The notes under the pieces were generated by a model. The model was given only the letters and a program-made list of their open reading frames with translations. It made no database searches and was not told the origin of the DNA. A program made the translations under genes and the position numbers. A stretch of DNA of 64,000 nucleotides from Canna indica (Eukaryota; Streptophyta; Magnoliopsida; Zingiberales; Cannaceae): assembly GCA_034359265.1 (NCBI GenBank), contig CP136898.1, positions 54,735,501 to 54,799,500 of the forward strand. Direction: 5' to 3'. Numbering within the stretch: the stretch's first letter is position 1; the number at the start of each line of letters is the position of its first letter. Below, piece by piece: positions 33,991 through 47,128 of this stretch.

Positions 33991-35776
33991 GTGAATGTTC
34001 TGGAGTCGCTCGGGACTAAGATTGCTGGGCGTTTTGAGCCGATACCCCGAGGTTCATTCAGTCGGCTTCGTTCAAGATTCTATTCGAAAAATCTTGCAAT
34101 TCGTTGCATTAGTCTATCAAAAATAACTCGATTAACAACTTCTCCCATCACAGTGAATGTTCTGGAGTCGCTCGGGACTCAGATTACTGGGCATTTCGAG
34201 TCGATACCCCGCTGTTCAATCAGTCGGCTTCGTTCAAGATTCTATTCTAAAAATCTTGCAATTCTTTGCAATAGTCTATAAAAAATAACTCGATTAACAA
34301 CTTATCCCATCACAGTGAATGTTCTGGAGTCGCTCGAGACTCAGATTGCTGGGCGTTTCGAGTCGATACCCCGCTGTTCAATCAGTCGTCCTCGTTCAAG
34401 ATTCTATTCGAAAAATCTTGCAATTCTTTGCATTAGTCTATCAAAAATAACTCGATTAACAACTTCTACCATCACAGTGAATGTTCTGGAGTCGCTCGAG
34501 ACTCAGATTTCTGGTCGTTTCGAGCCGATACCCCGAAGTTCAATCCGTAGGCTTCGTTCAAGATTCTATTCTAAAAATTTTGCAATTCTTTGCAATATAG
34601 TCTGTAAAAAATAACTCGATTAACAACTTCTCCCATCACAGTGAATGTTCTGGAGTCGCTCGGGACTAAGATTGCTGGGCGTTTTGAGCCGATACCCCGA
34701 GGTTCATTCAGTCGGCTTCGTTCAAGATTCTATTCGAAAAATCTTGCAATTCGTTGCATTAGTCTATCAAAAATAACTCGATTAACAACTTCTCCCATCA
34801 CAGTGAATGTTCTGGAGTCGCTCGGGACTCAGATTACTGGGCATTTCGAGTCGATACCCCGCTGTTCAATCAGTCGGCTTCGTTCAAGATTCTATTCTAA
34901 AAATCTTGCAATTCTTTGCAATAGTCTATAAAAAATAACTCGATTAACAACTTATCCCATCACAGTGAATGTTCTGGAGTCGCTCGAGACTCAGATTGCT
35001 GGGCGTTTCGAGTCGATACCCCGCTGTTCAATCAGTCGTCTTCGTTCAAGATTCTATTCGAAAAATCTTGCAATTCTTTGCATTAGTCTATCAAAAATAA
35101 CTCGATTAACAACTTCTACCATCACAGTGAATGTTCTGGAGTCGCTCGAGACTCAGATTTCTGATCGTTTCGAGTCGATACCCCGAAGTTCAATCCGTAG
35201 GCTTCGTTCAAGATTCTATTCGAAAAATCTTGCAATTCTTTGCAATAGTCTATAAAAAATAACTCGATTAACAACTTCTCCCATCATAGTGAATGTTCTG
35301 GAGTCGCTCGAGACTCAGATTGCTGGGCGTTTCGAGTCGATACCCCGCTGTTCAATCAGTCGGCTTCGTTCAAGATTCTATTCAAAAAATCTTGCAATTC
35401 TTTGCATTAGTCTGTCAAAAATAACTCGATTAACAACTTCTCCCATCACAGTGAATGTTCTGGAGTCGCTCGTTACTCAGATTGCTGGGCGTTTCGAGTC
35501 GATACCCCGCTGTTCAATTAGTCAGCTTCGTTCAAGATTCTATTCGAAAAATCTTGCAATTCTTGGCATTAGTCTGTCAAAAATAACTCGATTAACAACT
35601 TCTCCCACCACAGTGAATGTTCTGGAGTCGCTTGAGACACAGATTTCTGGTCGTTTCGAGCCGATACCCCGAAGTTCAATCCGTAGGCTTCGTTCAAGAT
35701 TCTATTCTAAAAATTTTGCAATTCTTTGCAATATAGTCTGTAAAAAATAACTCGATTAACAACTTCTCCCATCACA
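33991..35776. repeat. HOR, 1786 bp, copy 2
   Basis: This tandem copy of 32205-33990 has the same order and all the same private markers. I saw no difference between the two copies, which makes this the least diverged duplication in the window. Confidence 0.93.
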
Positions 35777-37074
35777 GTGAATGTTCTGGAGTCGCTCGGG
35801 ACTAAGATTGCTGGGCGTTTTGAGCCGATACCCCGAGGTTCATTCAGTCGGCTTCGTTCAAGATTCTATTCGAAAAATCTTGCAATTCGTTGCATTAGTC
35901 TATCAAAAATAACTCGATTAACAACTTCTCCCATCACAGTGAATGTTCTGGAGTCGCTCGGGACTCAGATTACTGGGCATTTCGAGTCGATACCCCGCTG
36001 TTCAATCAGTCGGCTTCGTTCAAGATTCTATTCTAAAAATCTTGCAATTCTTTGCAATAGTCTATAAAAAATAACTCGATTAACAACTTATCCCATCACA
36101 GTGAATGTTCTGGAGTCGCTCGAGACTCAGATTGCTGGGCGTTTCGAGTCGATACCCCGCTGTTCAATCAGTCGTCGTCGTTCAAGATTCTATTCGAAAA
36201 ATCTTGCAATTCTTTGCATTAGTCTATCAAAAATAACTCGATTAACAACTTCTACCATCACAGTGAATGTTCTGGAGTCGCTCGAGACTCAGATTTCTGG
36301 TCGTTTCGAGCCGATACCCCGAAGTTCAATCCGTAGGCTTCGTTCAAGATTCTATTCTAAAAATTTTGCAATTCTTTGCAATATAGTCTGTAAAAAATAA
36401 CTCGATTAACAACTTCTCCCATCACAGTGAATGTTCTGGAGTCGCTCGGGACTAAGATTGCTGGGCGTTTTGAGCCGATACCCCGAGGTTCATTCAGTCG
36501 GCTTCGTTCAAGATTCTATTCGAAAAATCTTGCAATTCGTTGCATTAGTCTATCAAAAATAACTCGATTAACAACTTCTCCCATCACAGTGAATGTTCTG
36601 GAGTCGCTCGGGACTCAGATTACTGGGCATTTCGAGTCGATACCCCGCTGTTCAATCAGTCGGCTTCGTTCAAGATTCTATTCTAAAAATCTTGCAATTC
36701 TTTGCAATAGTCTATAAAAAATAACTCGATTAACAACTTATCCCATCACAGTGAATTTTCTGGAGTCGCTCGAGACTCAGATTGCTGGGCGTTTCGAGTC
36801 GATACCCCGCTGTTCAATCAGTCGTCTTCGTTCAAGATTCTATTCGAAAAATCTTGCAATTCTTTGCATTAGTCTATCAAAAATAACTCGATTAACAACT
36901 TCTACCATCACAGTGAATATTCTGGAGTCGCTCGAGACTCAGATTTCTGATCGTTTCGAGTCGATACCCCGAAGTTCAATCCGTAGGCTTCGTTCAAGAT
37001 TCTATTCGAAAAATCTTGCAATTCTTTGCAATAGTCTATAAAAAATAACTCGATTAACAACTTCTCCGATCATA
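35777..37074. repeat. Partial copy 3 of the 1786-bp HOR (1298 bp)
   Basis: M6-M8, M1-M3, M6-M8, M1-M2 follow the 1786-bp order, then the sequence switches to M1-M9 where M1-M5-M3 is expected. Private changes are GTCGTCG, GTGAATTTTCTGG near 36751, GTGAATATTC at 36913 and CTCCGATCATAG at the end. GTGAATATTC reappears at 42751, a link to a distant copy. Confidence 0.9.
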
Positions 37075-39506
37075 GTGAATGTTCTGGAGTCGCTCGAGAC
37101 TCAGATTGCTGGGCGTTTCGAGTCGATACCCCGCTGTTCAATCAGTCGGCTTCGTTCAAGATTCTATTCAAAAAATCTTGCAATTCTTTGCATTAGTCTG
37201 TCAAAAATAACTCGATTAACAACTTCTCCCATCACAGTGAATGTTCTGGAGTCGCTCGTTACTCAGATTTCTGGTCGTTACGAGTCGATACCCCGACGTT
37301 CAATGCGTAGGCTTCGTTCAAGATTCTATTCAAAAAATCTTGCAATTCTTTGCAATAGTCTATAAAAAATAACTCGATTAACAACTTCTCCCATCACAGT
37401 GAATGTTCTGGAGTCGCTCGGGACTCAGATTGCTGGGCATTTCGAGTCGATACCCCGCTGTTCAATCAGTCGGCTTCGTTCAAGATTCTATTCAAAAAAT
37501 CTTGCAATTCTTTGCATTAGTCTGTCAAAAATAACTCGATTAACAACTTCTCCCATCACAGTGAATGTTCTGGAGTCGCTCGTGACTCAGATTTCTGGTC
37601 GTTACGAGTCGATACCCCGACGTTCAATGCGTAGGCTTTGTTCAAGATTCTATTCGAAAAATCTTGCAATTCTTTGCAATTGTCTATAAAAAATAACTCG
37701 ATTAACAACTTCTCCCATCACAGTGAATGTTCTGGAGTCGCTCGAGACTCAGATTGCTGGGCGTTTCGAGTCGATACCCCGCTGTTCAATCAGTCGGCTT
37801 CGTTGAAGATTCTATTCGAAAAATCTTGTAATTCTTTGCATTAGTCTATCAAAAATAACTCGATTAACAACTTCTCCCATCACAGTGAATGTTCTGGAGT
37901 CGCTCGAGACTCAGATTTCTGGTCGTTTCGAGTCGATACCCCGAAGTTCAATCCGTAGGCTTCGTTCAAGATTCTATTCGAAAAATCTTGCAATTCTTTG
38001 CAATAGTCTATAAAAAATAACTCGATTAACAACTTCTCCCATCACAGTGAATGTTCTGGAGTCGCTCGAGACTCAGATTGCTGGGCGTTTCGAGTCGATA
38101 CCCCGCTGTTCAATCAGTCGTCTTCGTTCAAGATTCTATTCGAAAAATCTTGCAATTCTTTGCATTAGTCTATCAAAAATAACTCGATTAACAACTTCTA
38201 CCATCACAGTGAATGTTCTGGAGTCGCTCGAGACTCAGATTTCTGATCGTTTCGAGTCGATACCCCGAAGTTCAATCCGTAGGCTTCGTTCAAGATTCTA
38301 TTCTAAAAATCTTGCAATTCTTTGCAATAGTCTATAAAAAATAACTCGATTAACAACTTATCCCATCACAGTGAATGTTCTGGAGTCGCTCGAGACTCAG
38401 ATTGCTGGGCGTTTCGAGTCGATACCCCGCTGTTCAATCAGTCGTCTTCGTTCAAGATTCTATTCGAAAAATCTTGCAATTCTTTGCATTAGTCTATCAA
38501 AAATAACTCGATTAACAACTTCTACCATCACAGTGAATGTTCTGGAGTCGCTCGAGACTCAGATTTCTGATCGTTTCGAGTCGATACCCCGAAGTTCAAT
38601 CCGTAGGCTTCGTTCAAGATTCTATTCGAAAAATCTTGCAATTCTTTGCAATAGTCTATAAAAAATAACTCGATTAACAACTTCTCCCATCATAGTGAAT
38701 GTTCTGGAGTCGCTCGAGACTCAGATTGCTGGGCGTTTCGAGTCGATACCCCGCTGTTCAATCAGTCGGCTTCGTTCAAGATTCTATTCAAAAAATCTTG
38801 CAATTCTTTGCATTAGTCTGTCAAAAATAACTCGATTAACAACTTCTCCCATCACAGTGAATGTTCTGGAGTCGCTTGTTACTCAGATTACTGGGCGTTT
38901 CGAGTCGATACCCCGCTGTTCAATTAGTCAACTTCGTTCAAGATTCTATTCGAAAAATCTTGCAATTCTTGGCATTAGTCTGTCAAAAATAACTCGATTA
39001 ACAACTTCTCCCACCACAGTGAATGTTCTGGAGTCGCTTGAGACACAGATTTCTGGTCGTTTCGAGCCGATACCCCGAAGTTCAATCCGTAGGCTTCGTT
39101 CAAGATTCTATTCTAAAAATTTTGCAATTCTTTGCAATATAGTCTGTAAAAAATAACTCGATTAACAACTTCTCCCATCACAGTGAATGTTCTGGAGTCG
39201 CTCGGGACTAAGATTGCTGGGCGTTTTGAGCCGATACCCCGAGGTTCATTCAGTCGGCTTCGTTCAAGATTCTATTCGAAAAATCTTGCAATTCGTTGCA
39301 TTAGTCTATCAAAAATAACTCGATTAACAACTTCTCCCATCACAGTGAATGTTCTGGAGTCGCTCGGGACTCAGATTACTGGGCATTTCGAGTCGATACC
39401 CCGCTGTTCAATCAGTCGGCTTCGTTCAAGATTCTATTCTAAAAATCTTGCAATTCTTTGCAATAGTCTATAAAAAATAACTCGATTAACAACTTATCCC
39501 ATCACA
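37075..39506. repeat. HOR, 2432 bp, copy 1 (15 monomers)
   Basis: The order is M1-M9, M1-M9, M1-M2, M1-M2, M1-M2, M1-M5-M3, M6-M8. Markers are GGCTTTGTTC in the second M9, CTTCGTTGAAG with CTTGTAATTC in the M1 at 37723, and two TTTCTGATCG M2 units. The M5 at 38857 has CTTGTTACTC, GATTACTGG and GTCAACTTC. Confidence 0.92.
37237..37398 (+). repeat. Monomer class M9, first copy
   Basis: This 162-bp class is an M2 derivative with GTCGTTACGAG and CCGACGTTCAATGCGTAGG. Nine copies occur at 37237, 37561, 39669, 39993, 43075, 43399, 45021, 45345 and 51002. They come mostly in pairs; the second of each pair has GGCTTTGTTC (CpG to TpG) and CAATTGTC. The last copy (51002) is isolated and has GCATAGG. 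Confidence 0.9.
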
Positions 39507-41938
39507 GTGAATGTTCTGGAGTCGCTCGAGACTCAGATTGCTGGGCGTTTCGAGTCGATACCCCGCTGTTCAATCAGTCGGCTTCGTTCAAGATTCTATT
39601 CAAAAAATCTTGCAATTCTTTGCATTAGTCTGTCAAAAATAACTCGATTAACAACTTCTCCCATCACAGTGAATGTTCTGGAGTCGCTCGTTACTCAGAT
39701 TTCTGGTCGTTACGAGTCGATACCCCGACGTTCAATGCGTAGGCTTCGTTCAAGATTCTATTCAAAAAATCTTGCAATTCTTTGCAATAGTCTATAAAAA
39801 ATAACTCGATTAACAACTTCTCCCATCACAGTGAATGTTCTGGAGTCGCTCGGGACTCAGATTGCTGGGCATTTCGAGTCGATACCCCGCTGTTCAATCA
39901 GTCGGCTTCGTTCAAGATTCTATTCAAAAAATCTTGCAATTCTTTGCATTAGTCTGTCAAAAATAACTCGATTAACAACTTCTCCCATCACAGTGAATGT
40001 TCTGGAGTCGCTCGTGACTCAGATTTCTGGTCGTTACGAGTCGATACCCCGACGTTCAATGCGTAGGCTTTGTTCAAGATTCTATTCGAAAAATCTTGCA
40101 ATTCTTTGCAATTGTCTATAAAAAATAACTCGATTAACAACTTCTCCCATCACAGTGAATGTTCTGGAGTCGCTCGAGACTCAGATTGCTGGGCGTTTCG
40201 AGTCGATACCCCGCTGTTCAATCAGTCGGCTTCGTTGAAGATTCTATTCGAAAAATCTTGTAATTCTTTGCATTAGTCTATCAAAAATAACTCGATTAAC
40301 AACTTCTCCCATCACAGTGAATGTTCTGGAGTCGCTCGAGACTCAGATTTCTGGTCGTTTCGAGTCGATACCCCGAAGTTCAATCCGTAGGCTTCGTTCA
40401 AGATTCTATTCGAAAAATCTTGCAATTCTTTGCAATAGTCTATAAAAAATAACTCGATTAACAACTTCTCCCATCACAGTGAATGTTCTGGAGTCGCTCG
40501 AGACTCAGATTGCTGGGCGTTTCGAGTCGATACCCCGCTGTTCAATCAGTCGTCTTCGTTCAAGATTCTATTCGAAAAATCTTGCAATTCTTTGCATTAG
40601 TCTATCAAAAATAACTCGATTAACAACTTCTACCATCACAGTGAATGTTCTGGAGTCGCTCGAGACTCAGATTTCTGATCGTTTCGAGTCGATACCCCGA
40701 AGTTCAATCCGTAGGCTTCGTTCAAGATTCTATTCTAAAAATCTTGCAATTCTTTGCAATAGTCTATAAAAAATAACTCGATTAACAACTTATCCCATCA
40801 CAGTGAATGTTCTGGAGTCGCTCGAGACTCAGATTGCTGGGCGTTTCGAGTCGATACCCCGCTGTTCAATCAGTCGTCTTCGTTCAAGATTCTATTCGAA
40901 AAATCTTGCAATTCTTTGCATTAGTCTATCAAAAATAACTCGATTAACAACTTCTACCATCACAGTGAATGTTCTGGAGTCGCTCGAGACTCAGATTTCT
41001 GATCGTTTCGAGTCGATACCCCGAAGTTCAATCCGTAGGCTTCGTTCAAGATTCTATTCGAAAAATCTTGCAATTCTTTGCAATAGTCTATAAAAAATAA
41101 CTCGATTAACAACTTCTCCCATCATAGTGAATGTTCTGGAGTCGCTCGAGACTCAGATTGCTGGGCGTTTCGAGTCGATACCCCGCTGTTCAATCAGTCG
41201 GCTTCGTTCAAGATTCTATTCAAAAATTCTTGCAATTCTTTGCATTAGTCTGTCAAAAATAACTCGATTAACAACTTCTCCCATCACAGTGAATGTTCTG
41301 GAGTCGCTCGTTACTCAGATTGCTGGGCGTTTCGAGTCGATACCCCGTTGTTCAATTAGTCAGCTTCGTTCAAGATTCTATTCGAAAAATCTTGCAATTC
41401 TTGGCATTAGTCTGTCAAAAATAACTCGATTAACAACTTCTCCCACCACAGTGAATGTTCTGGAGTCGCTTGAGATACAGATTTCTGGTCGTTTCGAGCC
41501 GATACCCCGAAGTTCAATCCGTAGGCTTCGTTCAAGATTCTATTCTAAAAATTTTGCAATTCTTTGCAATATAGTCTGTAAAAAATAACTCGATTAACAA
41601 CTTCTCCCATCACAGTGAATGTTCTGGAGTCGCTCGGGACTAAGATTGCTGGGCGTTTTGAGCCGATACCCCGAGGTTCATTCAGTCGGCTTCGTTCAAG
41701 ATTCTATTCGAAAAATCTTGCAATTCGTTGCATTAGTCTATCAAAAATAACTCGATTAACAACTTCTCCCATCACAGTGAATGTTCTGGAGTCGCTCGGG
41801 ACTCAGATTACTGGGCATTTCGAGTCGATACCCCGCTGTTCAATCAGTCGGCTTCGTTCAAGATTCTATTCTAAAAATCTTGCAATTCTTTGCAATAGTC
41901 TATAAAAAATAACTCGATTAACAACTTATCCCATCACA
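39507..41938. repeat. HOR, 2432 bp, copy 2
   Basis: This is a tandem copy of 37075-39506 with the same order and markers. Differences noticed lie mostly in the M1-M5-M3 module: CAAAAATTC, CTCGTTACTC, GATTGCTGG, CCCGTTGTTC, GTCAGCTTC and GAGATACAG. Confidence 0.92.
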
Positions 41939-42912
41939 GTGAATGTTCTGGAGTCGCTCGAGACTCAGATTGCTGGGCGTTTCGAGTCGATACCCCGCTG
42001 TTCAATCAGTCGTCTTCGTTCAAGATTCTATTCGAAAAATCTTGCAATTCTTTGCATTAGTCTATCAAAAATAACTCGATTAACAACTTCTACCATCACA
42101 GTGAATGTTCTGGAGTCGCTCGAGACTCAGATTTCTGGTCGTTTCGAGCCGATACCCCGAAGTTCAATCCGTAGGCTTCGTTCAAGATTCTATTCTAAAA
42201 ATTTTGCAATTCTTTGCAATATAGTCTGTAAAAAATAACTCGATTAACAACTTCTCCCATCACAGTGAATGTTCTGGAGTCGCTCGGGACTAAGATTGCT
42301 GGGCGTTTTGAGCCGATACCCCGAGGTTCATTCAGTCGGCTTCGTTCAAGATTCTATTCGAAAAATCTTGCAATTCGTTGCATTAGTCTATCAAAAGTAA
42401 CTCGATTAACAACTTCTCCCATCACAGTGAATGTTCTGGAGTCGCTCGGGACTCAGATTACTGGGCATTTCGAGTCGATACCCCGCTGTTCAATCAGTCG
42501 GCTTCGTTCAAGATTCTATTCTAAAAATCTTGCAATTCTTTGCAATAGTCTATAAAAAATAACTCGATTAACAACTTATCCCATCACAGTGAATGTTCTG
42601 GAGTCGCTCGAGACTCAGATTGCTGGGCGTTTCGAGTCGATACCCCGCTGTTCAATCAGTCGTCTTCGTTCAAGATTCTATTCGAAAAATCTTGCAATTC
42701 TTTGCATTAGTCTATCAAAAATAACTCGATTAACAACTTCTACCATCACAGTGAATATTCTGGAGTCGCTCGAGACTCAGATTTCTGATCGTTTCGAGTC
42801 GATACCCCGAAGTTCAATCCGTAGGCTTCGTTCAAGATTCTATTCGAAAAATCTTGCAATTCTTTGCAATAGTCTATAAAAAATAACTCGATTAACAACT
42901 TCTCCCATCATA
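41939..42912. repeat. M1-M3, M6-M8, M1-M2 block (974 bp)
   Basis: Six monomers repeat the order of 36101-37074. Together with the M6-M8 before it (41615) and the M9 series after it, this block matches 35777 onward at an offset of 5838 bp, including the GTGAATATTC start at 42751. The M6 at 42265 has CAAAAGTAAC. Confidence 0.9.
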
Positions 42913-44858
42913 GTGAATGTTCTGGAGTCGCTCGAGACTCAGATTGCTGGGCGTTTCGAGTCGATACCCCGCTGTTCAATCAGTCGGCTTCGTTCAAGAT
43001 TCTATTCAAAAAATCTTGCAATTCTTTGCATTAGTCTGTCAAAAATAACTCGATTAACAACTTCTCCCATCACAGTGAATGTTCTGGAGTCGCTCGTTAC
43101 TCAGATTTCTGGTCGTTACGAGTCGATACCCCGACGTTCAATGCGTAGGCTTCGTTCAAGATTCTATTCAAAAAATCTTGCAATTCTTTGCAATAGTCTA
43201 TAAAAAATAACTCGATTAACAACTTCTCCCATCACAGTGAATGTTCTGGAGTCGCTCGGGACTCAGATTGCTGGGCATTTCGAGTCGATACCCCGCTGTT
43301 CAATCAGTCGGCTTCGTTCAAGATTCTATTCAAAAAATCTTGCAATTCTTTGCATTAGTCTGTCAAAAATAACTCGATTAACAACTTCTCCCATCACAGT
43401 GAATGTTCTGGAGTCGCTCGTGACTCAGATTTCTGGTCGTTACGAGTCGATACCCCGACGTTCAATGCGTAGGCTTTGTTCAAGATTCTATTCGAAAAAT
43501 CTTGCAATTCTTTGCAATTGTCTATAAAAAATAACTCGATTAACAACTTCTCCCATCACAGTGAATGTTCTGGAGTCGCTCGAGACTCAGATTGCTGGGC
43601 GTTTCGAGTCGATACCCCGCTGTTCAATCAGTCGGCTTCGTTGAAGATTCTATTCGAAAAATCTTGTAATTCTTTGCATTAGTCTATCAAAAATAACTCG
43701 ATTAACAACTTCTCCCATCACAGTGAATGTTCTGGAGTCGCTCGAGACTCAGATTTCTGGTCGTTTCGAGTCGATACCCCGAAGTTCAATCCGTAGGCTT
43801 CGTTCAAGATTCTATTCGAAAAATCTTGCAATTCTTTGCAATAGTCTATAAAAAATAACTCGATTAACAACTTCTCCCATCACAGTGAATGTTCTGGAGT
43901 CGCTCGAGACTCAGATTGCTGGGCATTTTGAGTCGATACCCCGCTGTTCAATCAGTCGGCTTCGTTCAAGATTCTATTCGAAAAATCTTGCAATTCTTTG
44001 CATTAGTCTGTCCAAAATAACTCGATTAACAACTTCTCCCATCACAGTGAATGTTCTGGAGTCGCTTGTGACTCAGATTTCTGGTCGTTTCGAGTCGATA
44101 CCCCGAAGTTAAATCCGTAGGCTTCGTTCAAGATTGTATTCGAAAAATCTTGCAATTCTTTGCAATAGTCTATAAAAAATAACTCGATTATCAACTTCTC
44201 CCATCACAGTGAATGTTCTGGAGTCGCTCGAGACTCAGATTGCTGGGCGTTTCGAGTCGATACCCCGCTGTTCAATTAGTCGGCTTCGTTCAAGATTCTA
44301 TTCGAAAAATCTTGCAATTCTTTGCATTAGTCTGTCGAAAATAACTCGATTAACAACTTCTCCCACCACAGTGAATGTTCTGGAGTCGCTTGAGACACAG
44401 ATTTCTGGTCGTTTCGAGCCGATACCCCGAAGTTCAATCCGTAGGCTTCGTTCAAGATTCTATTCGAAAAATCTTGCAATTCTTTGCAATATAGTCTGTA
44501 AAAAATAACTCGATTAACAACTTCTCCCATCACAGTGAATGTTCTGGAGTCGCTCGGGACTCAAATTGCTGGGCGTTTCGAGCCGATACCCCGAAGTTCA
44601 ATCAGTCGGCTTCGTTCAAGATTCTATTCAAAAAATCTTCCACTTCTTTGCATCAGTCAGTCAAAAATAACTCGCTTAACAACTTATCCCATCACAGTGA
44701 ATGTTCTGGAGTCGCTCGAGACTCAGATTGCTGGGCGTTTCGAGTCGATACCCCGTTGTTCAATCTGTCGGCTTCGTTCAAGATTCTATTCGAAAAATCT
44801 TGCAATTCTTTGCAATAGTCTATAAAAAATAACTCGATTAACAACTTCTCCCATCATA
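42913..44858. repeat. HOR, 1946 bp, copy 1 (12 monomers)
   Basis: The order is M1-M9, M1-M9, M1-M2, M1-M2, an M5-like unit then M3, M7 and a final M1/M2 hybrid. Markers are GTCCAAAATAAC, GAAGTTAAATCC (which puts a TAA into the frame), AAGATTGTATTC, CGATTATCAAC, GTCGAAAATAAC and CTCGCTTAAC. The first six units continue the 2432-bp order and the rest is new. Confidence 0.92.
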
Positions 44859-46804
44859 GTGAATGTTCTGGAGTCGCTCGAGACTCAGATTGCTGGGCGT
44901 TTCGAGTCGATACCCCGCTGTTCAATCAGTCGGCTTCGTTCAAGATTCTATTCAAAAAATCTTGCAATTCTTTGCATTAGTCTGTCAAAAATAACTCGAT
45001 TAACAACTTCTCCCATCACAGTGAATGTTCTGGAGTCGCTCGTTACTCAGATTTCTGGTCGTTACGAGTCGATACCCCGACGTTCAATGCGTAGGCTTCG
45101 TTCAAGATTCTATTCAAAAAATCTTGCAATTCTTTGCAATAGTCTATAAAAAATAACTCGATTAACAACTTCTCCCATCACAGTGAATGTTCTGGAGTCG
45201 CTCGGGACTCAGATTGCTGGGCATTTCGAGTCGATACCCCGCTGTTCAATCAGTCGGCTTCGTTCAAGATTCTATTCAAAAAATCTTGCAATTCTTTGCA
45301 TTAGTCTGTCAAAAATAACTCGATTAACAACTTCTCCCATCACAGTGAATGTTCTGGAGTCGCTCGTGACTCAGATTTCTGGTCGTTACGAGTCGATACC
45401 CCGACGTTCAATGCGTAGGCTTTGTTCAAGATTCTATTCGAAAAATCTTGCAATTCTTTGCAATTGTCTATAAAAAATAACTCGATTAACAACTTCTCCC
45501 ATCACAGTGAATGTTCTGGAGTCGCTCGAGACTCAGATTGCTGGGCGTTTCGAGTCGATACCCCGCTGTTCAATCAGTCGGCTTCGTTGAAGATTCTATT
45601 CGAAAAATCTTGTAATTCTTTGCATTAGTCTATCAAAAATAACTCGATTAACAACTTCTCCCATCACAGTGAATGTTCTGGAGTCGCTCGAGACTCAGAT
45701 TTCTGGTCGTTTCGAGTCGATACCCCGAAGTTCAATCCGTAGGCTTCGTTCAAGATTCTATTCGAAAAATCTTGCAATTCTTTGCAATAGTCTATAAAAA
45801 ATAACTCGATTAACAACTTCTCCCATCACAGTGAATGTTCTGGAGTCGCTCGAGACTCAGATTGCTGGGCATTTTGAGTCGATACCCCGCTGTTCAATCA
45901 GTCGGCTTCGTTCAAGATTCTATTCGAAAAATCTTGCAATTCTTTGCATTAGTCTGTCCAAAATAACTCGATTAACAACTTCTCCCATCACAGTGAATGT
46001 TCTGGAGTCGCTTGTGACTCAGATTTCTGGTCGTTTCGAGTCGATACCCCGAAGTTAAATCCGTAGGCTTCGTTCAAGATTGTATTCGAAAAATCTTGCA
46101 ATTCTTTGCAATAGTCTATAAAAAATAACTCGATTATCAACTTCTCCCATCACAGTGAATGTTCTGGAGTCGCTCGAGACTCAGATTGCTGGGCGTTTCG
46201 AGTCGATACCCCGCTGTTCAATTAGTCGGCTTCGTTCAAGATTCTATTCGAAAAATCTTGCAATTCTTTGCATTAGTCTGTCGAAAATAACTCGATTAAC
46301 AACTTCTCCCACCACAGTGAATGTTCTGGAGTCGCTTGAGACACAGATTTCTGGTCGTTTCGAGCCGATACCCCGAAGTTCAATCCGTAGGCTTCGTTCA
46401 AGATTCTATTCGAAAAATCTTGCAATTCTTTGCAATATAGTCTGTAAAAAATAACTCGATTAACAACTTCTCCCATCACAGTGAATGTTCTGGAGTCGCT
46501 CGGGACTCAAATTGCTGGGCGTTTCGAGCCGATACCCCGAAGTTCAATCAGTCGGCTTCGTTCAAGATTCTATTCAAAAAATCTTCCACTTCTTTGCATC
46601 AGTCAGTCAAAAATAACTCGCTTAACAACTTATCCCATCACAGTGAATGTTCTGGAGTCGCTCGAGACTCAGATTGCTGGGCGTTTCGAGTCGATACCCC
46701 GCTGTTCAATCTGTCGGCTTCGTTCAAGATTCTATTCAAAAAATCTTGCAATTCTTTGCATTAGTTTGTCAAAAATAACTTGATTAACAACTTCTCCCAT
46801 CACA
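44859..46804. repeat. HOR, 1946 bp, copy 2
   Basis: This is a tandem copy of 42913-44858 carrying the same rare markers. It departs only in the last monomer: 46643-46804 keeps CAATCTGTCGG but has TTCAAAAAATC, CATTAGTTTGTC and ACTTGATT, where copy 1 has the CAATAG end. The copy boundary therefore lies inside that unit. Confidence 0.92.
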
Positions 46805-47128
46805 GTGAATGTTCTGGAGTCGCTCGTGACTCAGATTTCAGGTCGTTTCGAGTCGATACCCCGAAGTTCAATCCGTAGGCTTCGTTCAAGATTCTATTCG
46901 AAAAATCTTGCAATTCTTTGCCATTGTCTATAAAAAATAACTCGATTAACAACTTCTCCCATCACAGTGAATGTTCTGGAGTCGCTCGAGACTCAGATTG
47001 CTGGGCGTTTCGAGTCGATACCCCTCTGTTCAATCAGTCGGCTTCGTTCAAGATTCTATTCGAAAAATCTTGCAATTCTTTGCATTAGTCTATCAAAAAT
47101 AACTCGATTAACAACTTCTCCCATCACA
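46805..47128. repeat. Linker M2 and M1 units
   Basis: Two 162-bp units connect the 1946-bp and 1457-bp HORs. The M2 (46805-46966) has TTTCAGGTCG and GCCATTGTC. The M1 (46967-47128) has CCCCTCTG. The CCCCTCTG variant recurs only in the M1 at 52622. Confidence 0.85.

Noticed and set aside
32205..35776. Assembly duplication artefact
   Set aside because: The two 1786-bp copies look identical, which could reflect a doubled contig, but partial third copies with private changes and similar recent duplications elsewhere (2110, 2432, 1946, 1457 bp) make a biological origin more likely. Read depth would decide.
37638..37844. 68-codon frame starting at TTG (also 40070, 43476, 45422)
   Set aside because: It exists because GGCTTTGTTC creates a TTG in an alternative frame in the second M9 unit. 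It is a repeat shadow, not a gene.
44327..44533. 68-codon frames on the minus strand (also 46273-46479, 54524-54730, 57772-57978)
   Set aside because: All four are the antisense of an M5-like or M1 unit joined to M3 and have no start context or family similarity. They are by-products of the CCCACCACA and TA-insertion variants.
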